From VRUE01 sp044867925 (GTDB taxonomy: Bacteria; Actinomycetota; Thermoleophilia; Solirubrobacterales; 70-9), in NCBI GenBank assembly GCA_044867925.1, contig JBIOVV010000019.1, forward strand, positions 1-26,363: a stretch of 26,363 nucleotides of DNA. The letters run 5' to 3'. A program made the translations under genes and the position numbers. Position 1 is the first letter of the stretch. Each line of letters opens with the position of its first letter. The notes under the pieces are model-generated. The model did not search any database, was not told the DNA's origin, and saw only the letters and a program-made list of their open reading frames with translations. Shown here piece after piece: positions 22,290 through 26,363 of this stretch.

Positions 22290-25229
22290 ATGGGCAAAAG
22301 GCGCAAACACGTCTTCGTCCTGCTCTTCGTCCTCGGCCTGATCGCCGTCTCCGGCGTCGTCATCGTCAACAAGGAAACCAAGCTGGGCCTCGACCTCAAG
22401 GGCGGGGTGCAGCTCGTCCTGCAGGGCCGACCGACTCCGCAGCAGCCGACTCTGGACAACGGCTCGATGGAACGGGCGGTCGACATCATCCGCTCCGGCT
22501 GCGATGAGCTCGGCGTCTCCGAGATCGAGGTGGCGCGGGTCGGCAGCGACCAGATCCAGGTCGGCATCCCCGGCGCGACCAGCGTCGGCAAGGCGACCGA
22601 ATGCGCGACCAAGCCGGCCCGTCTCTTCTTCTTCGACTGGGAAAAGAACCTGATCGGCCGCGAGTTCGCGATCGGCGGTCATCCCGGCAAAGAACCGCCG
22701 AAAGGCCCGGTTACCGAAGCAAACGAAGAATGGACGGAAGCGGGGCGCCGGCCGTCCAGCCGCGCCGATCAGCAGCTGATCTTCGCCGGCGCCTATCCGA
22801 CCGAGTATGCCGCGGCGAAGCTCGCCTCCGAACAGAAGCTGAAAGAACCCTGCCCAAACTGCAGCCAGCCGACGACCTACTACCTGTTCGAGAAGAAAGA
22901 ACCCCACAAAACAATCGCCGGACCCGAGTTCAGCCGCGAAGACCTCTTCATCTCGCCCAGCGGCAAGAAACGGCCGGCAGACGCGGGCATAGTCCTCAAG
23001 GTTCCGCAGGGCACGATCGTCGTCTCGGAAAAGCCGAGCGACAGCAAAGGCCAGACGCTCGAGGACGCCGAGCCTGGCTGGTATGCGCTGAAAGACGACC
23101 CGGCGCTCTCGGGCGCGGAAATAACTCGGCCCAAGCAGGAATTCGACGAATTCAACCAGCCCAACGTCACCTTCGGCTTCACCGACGACGGCCGCAAGGC
23201 CTTCCAGGAAGTGACCCGGCAGATCGCCCAGCGCGGCGCCGCATCGGCGATCGGGCCGAGCAGCACCGAATCGGCCGAACAGACCTCCGGCCGCTTCGCC
23301 GTCATCCTCGACAACGAAGTCAAGACGCGGCCGCTGATCAACTACGCGCAGAACCCTGACGGCATCGACGGCCGCAACGGAGCGCAGATCTCCGGGGGCT
23401 TCAGCAGCCCGGGCGATGCGCAGAACCTGGCCAGCTTCCTGCAGCGCGGTGCCCTGCCGATCAACCTCAACCTGATCAGCCAGTCGCAGGTCTCGGCCAC
23501 CCTCGGCTCCGAAGCCCTGGATCAGGGGATCAAAGCGGGCCTGATCGGGCTGGCCCTGACGATCCTCTTCCTGCTGCTCTTCTACCGCTTCCTCGGACTG
23601 GTCGCGGTGACCGCGCTGGTCGCCTACGGGATCATCTTCTTCGCCCTGATCAAACTGATCCCGATCACCCTGACGCTGCCGGGGATCGCGGGGCTGGTGC
23701 TGACGATCGGGGTCACCGCCGACTCCAACATCGTCATCTTCGAGCGAATAAAGGAGGAAGTCCGGGCGGGACGCTCGATGTCGAGCTCGATTGCCGCTGG
23801 CTACAAACGCGGAATCGCGACGATCATCGACGCCAACGTCGTCACCCTGCTCACCGCCTTCGTCCTCTTCGTCCTCGCCACCGCCGGCGTCAAGGGCTTC
23901 GCCTTCGTGCTCGGCGTCGGCACCATCGTCTCGCTGCTGACCGCCGTCGTCTTCACCCAGGCCCTGCTCGGCTCGATGAGCCGCACCCGGCTGCTGCGCT
24001 CGCCGAGTGCCCTCGGCTCCGCCCGGGAGGGGGTGCGCTGGCACTTCGACTTCATGGGGGCGAGCCGCTGGTTCTTCTCGGTCTCCGGCGTGATCCTGCT
24101 GGTCGGCGCGCTGGCCCTGGCGACCAAGCAGCTCAACCTCGGCATCGACTTCGAGTCGGGCACCAGGGTCGAGGTGGCGCTGGTCAAGCCGACCGACGAG
24201 GAAGGCGTGCGCGAGGCGCTCGAGAGCGCCGGGATCGAGGGCGGCGAGGTGCAGCGGGAGAGCAACCCAGGGCTCGGCGACAACGCCTTCCTGCTCCAGT
24301 CGAAGACCCTGGAGCCGAGTCAGATCAACGAAATGCAGGAGGAGCTCGAGCGCGAGTTCGGCATCGAGGCCGATGGCTTCGACAGCACCAGCGTCGGGCC
24401 GACCTTCGGCAAGACCGTGGCCAACAGCGCCCGCAACGCGCTGATCTTCTCGCTGCTGATCATCTGCGCCTACATCGCCTTCCGGTTCGATCCGAAATTC
24501 GCCGTACCGGTGCTGATCGCGATCTTCCACGACATCCTGATCACCGCGGGCGTCTACTCGCTTACCGGCCGGGAGGTGAGCAGCGGAACGGTCGCCGCTT
24601 TCCTCACCATCCTCGGTTACTCGCTCTACGACACGATCATCGTCTTCGACCGAATACGCGAGAACATGCCGCGCATGCCGCGAGCTGCGTTCTCGCAGAT
24701 CGTCAACCGCTCGATGAGCGAGGTGCTGACCCGCTCCTTGGCGACCAGCTTCACGACGCTGCTCTCGGTCGTCGCCCTGCTGATCTTCGGCGGCGCCACG
24801 CTGCAGGACTTCGCCTTCGCGATGCTGGTCGGGATCGTCTCGGGTACCTACTCGTCGATCTTCATCGCCTCGCCGGTGCTGACCGCGTGGAAGGAACGCG
24901 AGCCCGGCTACGTCCGCCGCCGCGAGCGGATCGCCGCGGTCGATGGCAGCGTGCCCGCCTTTGCCGACGAGGGCGACTTGGCGATGCTCGGCGAGGACGG
25001 CGAGACCGAGGCCGAGATCGAGAAGGATGTCGCCGCGCAGCGGGAGGCGCAGCCAAAGGCAGGCGCGGTCGCAACGGTCGAGTCGCCGGCTGTGGAGGCA
25101 GATGGCGGCGAGCCCTCCAGCAACGGCGAGCCCCCCACGGCCGATCCCGCGACCGCCGCTCGCCGCGAACGCGACGAGAAGCGCCGGGCCCGTCGTCAGC
25201 AAAGGCGCAAACATGGGAGGAAGCGCTGA
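22290..25229 (+). CDS. secDF: Fused protein translocase subunit SecDF
   Basis: Proton-driven export accessory of SecYEG. One 979-residue chain contains SecD (first helix about 8-27; periplasmic P1 region 30-410; helices about 413-562 with LTIGVTADSNIVIFERIKEE) and SecF (first helix about 592-614, GIDFESGTRVE; helices about 715-857 with GYSLYDTIIVFDRIRENM). Both conserved proton-path/ERIKEE-type motifs are intact. The P1 head contains an extra CPNC segment (about residues 189-192). A charged tail (868-979) ends in Arg/Lys clusters. GGAGGG lies 13 nt before the ATG. The P1 region 22690-23330 has distinctive codon use. The stop overlaps the next ATG (TGATG). Confidence 0.95.
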   Translation: MGKRRKHVFVLLFVLGLIAVSGVVIVNKETKLGLDLKGGVQLVLQGRPTPQQPTLDNGSMERAVDIIRSGCDELGVSEIEVARVGSDQIQVGIPGATSVGKATECATKPARLFFFDWEKNLIGREFAIGGHPGKEPPKGPVTEANEEWTEAGRRPSSRADQQLIFAGAYPTEYAAAKLASEQKLKEPCPNCSQPTTYYLFEKKEPHKTIAGPEFSREDLFISPSGKKRPADAGIVLKVPQGTIVVSEKPSDSKGQTLEDAEPGWYALKDDPALSGAEITRPKQEFDEFNQPNVTFGFTDDGRKAFQEVTRQIAQRGAASAIGPSSTESAEQTSGRFAVILDNEVKTRPLINYAQNPDGIDGRNGAQISGGFSSPGDAQNLASFLQRGALPINLNLISQSQVSATLGSEALDQGIKAGLIGLALTILFLLLFYRFLGLVAVTALVAYGIIFFALIKLIPITLTLPGIAGLVLTIGVTADSNIVIFERIKEEVRAGRSMSSSIAAGYKRGIATIIDANVVTLLTAFVLFVLATAGVKGFAFVLGVGTIVSLLTAVVFTQALLGSMSRTRLLRSPSALGSAREGVRWHFDFMGASRWFFSVSGVILLVGALALATKQLNLGIDFESGTRVEVALVKPTDEEGVREALESAGIEGGEVQRESNPGLGDNAFLLQSKTLEPSQINEMQEELEREFGIEADGFDSTSVGPTFGKTVANSARNALIFSLLIICAYIAFRFDPKFAVPVLIAIFHDILITAGVYSLTGREVSSGTVAAFLTILGYSLYDTIIVFDRIRENMPRMPRAAFSQIVNRSMSEVLTRSLATSFTTLLSVVALLIFGGATLQDFAFAMLVGIVSGTYSSIFIASPVLTAWKEREPGYVRRRERIAAVDGSVPAFADEGDLAMLGEDGETEAEIEKDVAAQREAQPKAGAVATVESPAVEADGGEPSSNGEPPTADPATAARRERDEKRRARRQQRRKHGRKR

Positions 25230-25498
25230 TGGCTCTGATCGTCTGGTTCACGATGGGGATCGCCCTCTGGCACTTCACGATCTTCCTGCCCGACCGCTTC
25301 TGGCAGGGCATCGTCGGCGCCTTCCTCGGCTCGACGATCGGCGCGGTCGTCTTCGGCGGCATCGTCGAGCTGGCGGTCGGCAAAGGGCTTGGCGATACCG
25401 ACATCGCCACGGCGCTGACGGCGATTCCCGGCGTCGCGATCGGCCTGGCGGTCGTCTACGCGATCGGCATTCGCCAAGAGCAGACCCTCGCCGACTGA
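25229..25498 (+). CDS. Small membrane protein downstream of secDF
   Basis: 89-residue protein with two to three hydrophobic helices (about 3-20, 25-50, 62-81) rich in Gly and Ala (GIVGAFLGSTIGAVVFGGIVELAVG). Translationally coupled to secDF by TGATG. The glycine pattern loosely recalls YeaQ/YmgE-type proteins, but I would not assign that family. A role with the translocon is possible from position only. Confidence 0.68.
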   Translation: MALIVWFTMGIALWHFTIFLPDRFWQGIVGAFLGSTIGAVVFGGIVELAVGKGLGDTDIATALTAIPGVAIGLAVVYAIGIRQEQTLAD

Positions 25499-25503
25499 GC
25501 GCT

Positions 25504-25625
25504 GCTCCGCTGTTCGTAAGCCGCGCATAGCCGCGAAAAGCACACCGGAACGGTGGCGTGTGGTCGGCCAACCGGCTCCGCTGTTCCTTTGCCGCGAAGA
25601 GCAGGGACAGCGAACAGGGAAGATT
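25504..25625. repeat. Imperfect direct repeats between secDF operon and recJ
   Basis: GCTCCGCTGTTC occurs at 25504-25515 and 25575-25586, each followed within 10-20 nt by GCCGCGAA(A/G)AGCA. Partial inverse copies (GAACAG at 25612-25617) allow stem formation, and CACCG-GAA-CGGTG (25543-25555) is a small hairpin that could end the secDF transcript. The 190-nt gap holds no gene that I can see. Confidence 0.5.
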
Positions 25626-25676
25626 TCTCGCGTTTTGGGGGTGGGCTGGTGGCAGGGATACGTCCTGGGCGGTTCC

Positions 25677-25682
25677 TAGCCT
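25677..25682 (+). promoter_or_regulatory. Putative leaderless -10 (TAGCCT) of recJ
   Basis: TAGCCT ends 6 nt before GTG 25689; no Shine-Dalgarno between. Confidence 0.42.
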
Positions 25683-25688
25683 GCGGGC

Positions 25689-26363
25689 GTGGCGGAGACC
25701 CTGCGCGCATACAAGGCTGAGGAGTACTCGTACGAGGAGGCGCGGGAGCTTGCCGGCGAGCTTGGGTTGAGCGACCCGGTGGCCATCGCGCTGGTGCGGC
25801 GGGGGTACCGGACGGTTGAGGAGGCCCGAGCTTTTCTCGCGGCCGACGAGATGCATCCGCCGGAGGCGTTCCATGCCCTGGAAGCTGTGGTCGAGGTCGT
25901 GCTGGGCGCAGTTGAAGCCGGCCGGCGGATCACCGTGCACGGCGACTTTGACGTCGACGGTGTCTGCGCGACGACGATTCTCGTCAGCACCCTGCGCGAG
26001 CTGGGAGCCGATTGCGACTGGCTGATTCCCGATCGAATCGCCGACGGCTACGGGCTGAGTGAGGCCAACGTGCGCAAGCTGGCCGAGCGGGGCACGTCGC
26101 TGATCGTGACGGCGGATTGCGGCATCACCGCGGTCGCGGAGGTGAAGCTTGCTCGGAAGCTTGGGATGGATGTGGTCGTCACGGATCACCACCAAGCTGG
26201 GGAGGGGCTTCCCGACTGTCCGATCCTCCACCCGGGACTCGATGAGGGATATCCCTTCGATGAGCTTTGTGGGACGGCTGTTGCTTGGAAGCTGGCGTGT
26301 GCGCTGCGAGGGGCGGTCGGGGAGGGGTCCCCAAAACGCTCGGCAGGAGCCTCGCTTGAGTGT
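25689..26363 (+). CDS. recJ: Single-stranded-DNA exonuclease RecJ (3' end outside window)
   Basis: 5'-3' ssDNA exonuclease of the DHH family acting in RecFOR recombination and mismatch repair. The 225 codons present cover the N-terminal part: family lead-in (LSDPVAIALVRRGYRTVEEARAFL), motif I HGDFDVDGVCAT (about residues 79-90), motif II TADCGITA (about 139-146), motif III VTDHHQAGEGLPDC (DHH at about 160-162), then the conserved CGTAVAWKLACAL. The GTG start is chosen from the -10 and from the family N-terminus. The last 15 codons (GSPKRSAGAS) look less typical, but the frame stays open to the edge, so intactness cannot be judged. Confidence 0.92.
   Translation, partial: MAETLRAYKAEEYSYEEARELAGELGLSDPVAIALVRRGYRTVEEARAFLAADEMHPPEAFHALEAVVEVVLGAVEAGRRITVHGDFDVDGVCATTILVSTLRELGADCDWLIPDRIADGYGLSEANVRKLAERGTSLIVTADCGITAVAEVKLARKLGMDVVVTDHHQAGEGLPDCPILHPGLDEGYPFDELCGTAVAWKLACALRGAVGEGSPKRSAGASLEC

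Noticed and set aside
22266..25214. 982-codon open frame antisense to secDF
   Set aside because: Long antisense frames are expected at this GC content; composition is Asp/Arg/Gly/Glu-rich without domains, and secDF is unmistakable.

Overview
The window is high-GC bacterial chromosome with short intergenic gaps and frequent start/stop overlaps. The dgt-dnaG pair, ruvC-ruvA-ruvB downstream of yebC, PdxS/PdxT-type PLP synthesis, a PASTA-less transmembrane Ser/Thr kinase, a zinc-ribbon protein of actinobacterial type and many putative leaderless starts all point to an actinobacterium. A deep-branching class such as Thermoleophilia (Solirubrobacterales) is my best guess; this is inferred from style and gene content, not from a marker gene. 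I see no CRISPR array, rRNA, phage or insertion sequence.

Layout: 1-5557 is a DNA-maintenance block on the + strand (xerD, mutM, recO, dgt, dnaG), followed by tRNA-Asn. On the - strand, 5655-7679 holds an MGT-type glycosyltransferase and a short-chain dehydrogenase. 7788-9235 holds a thioredoxin-fold lipoprotein coupled to a solitary Hpt protein, then tRNA-Met(CAT). 9330-9687 holds a decayed, frameshifted coding remnant. 9688-10461 encodes a minimal HExxH protein and a lipoprotein made of seven 11-residue repeats. 10483-14400 holds a secreted protein (-), a receptor-like Ser/Thr kinase (+) and a three-gene - strand group of small membrane/zinc-ribbon proteins. 14519-18051 holds an RpiR-type regulator, pdxS, pdxT and an M29 aminopeptidase. 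18062-21621 holds a divergent small membrane protein, yebC and the Holliday-junction operon ruvCAB. 21803-25498 holds a zinc-ribbon/PAS protein, a fused secDF and a small membrane protein. recJ begins at 25689 and runs off the window.

Functionally the window is dominated by replication, recombination and repair (xerD, mutM, recO, dgt, dnaG, ruvABC, recJ), with protein export (secDF) and PLP synthesis (pdxST) as the other recognisable pathways.

The most interesting signals are not genes. First, at least nine genes or operons have a TANNNT-like -10 hexamer ending only 6-8 nt before the start codon and no Shine-Dalgarno sequence, which predicts leaderless mRNAs and fixes several start sites. 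Second, two 43-bp inverted-repeat elements upstream of mutM and pdxS share ends, length and core, with covarying arms. Third, a 114-bp element with perfect 21-bp inverted arms sits between yebC and ruvC. No clearly new multi-gene system is apparent; most genes are core housekeeping.
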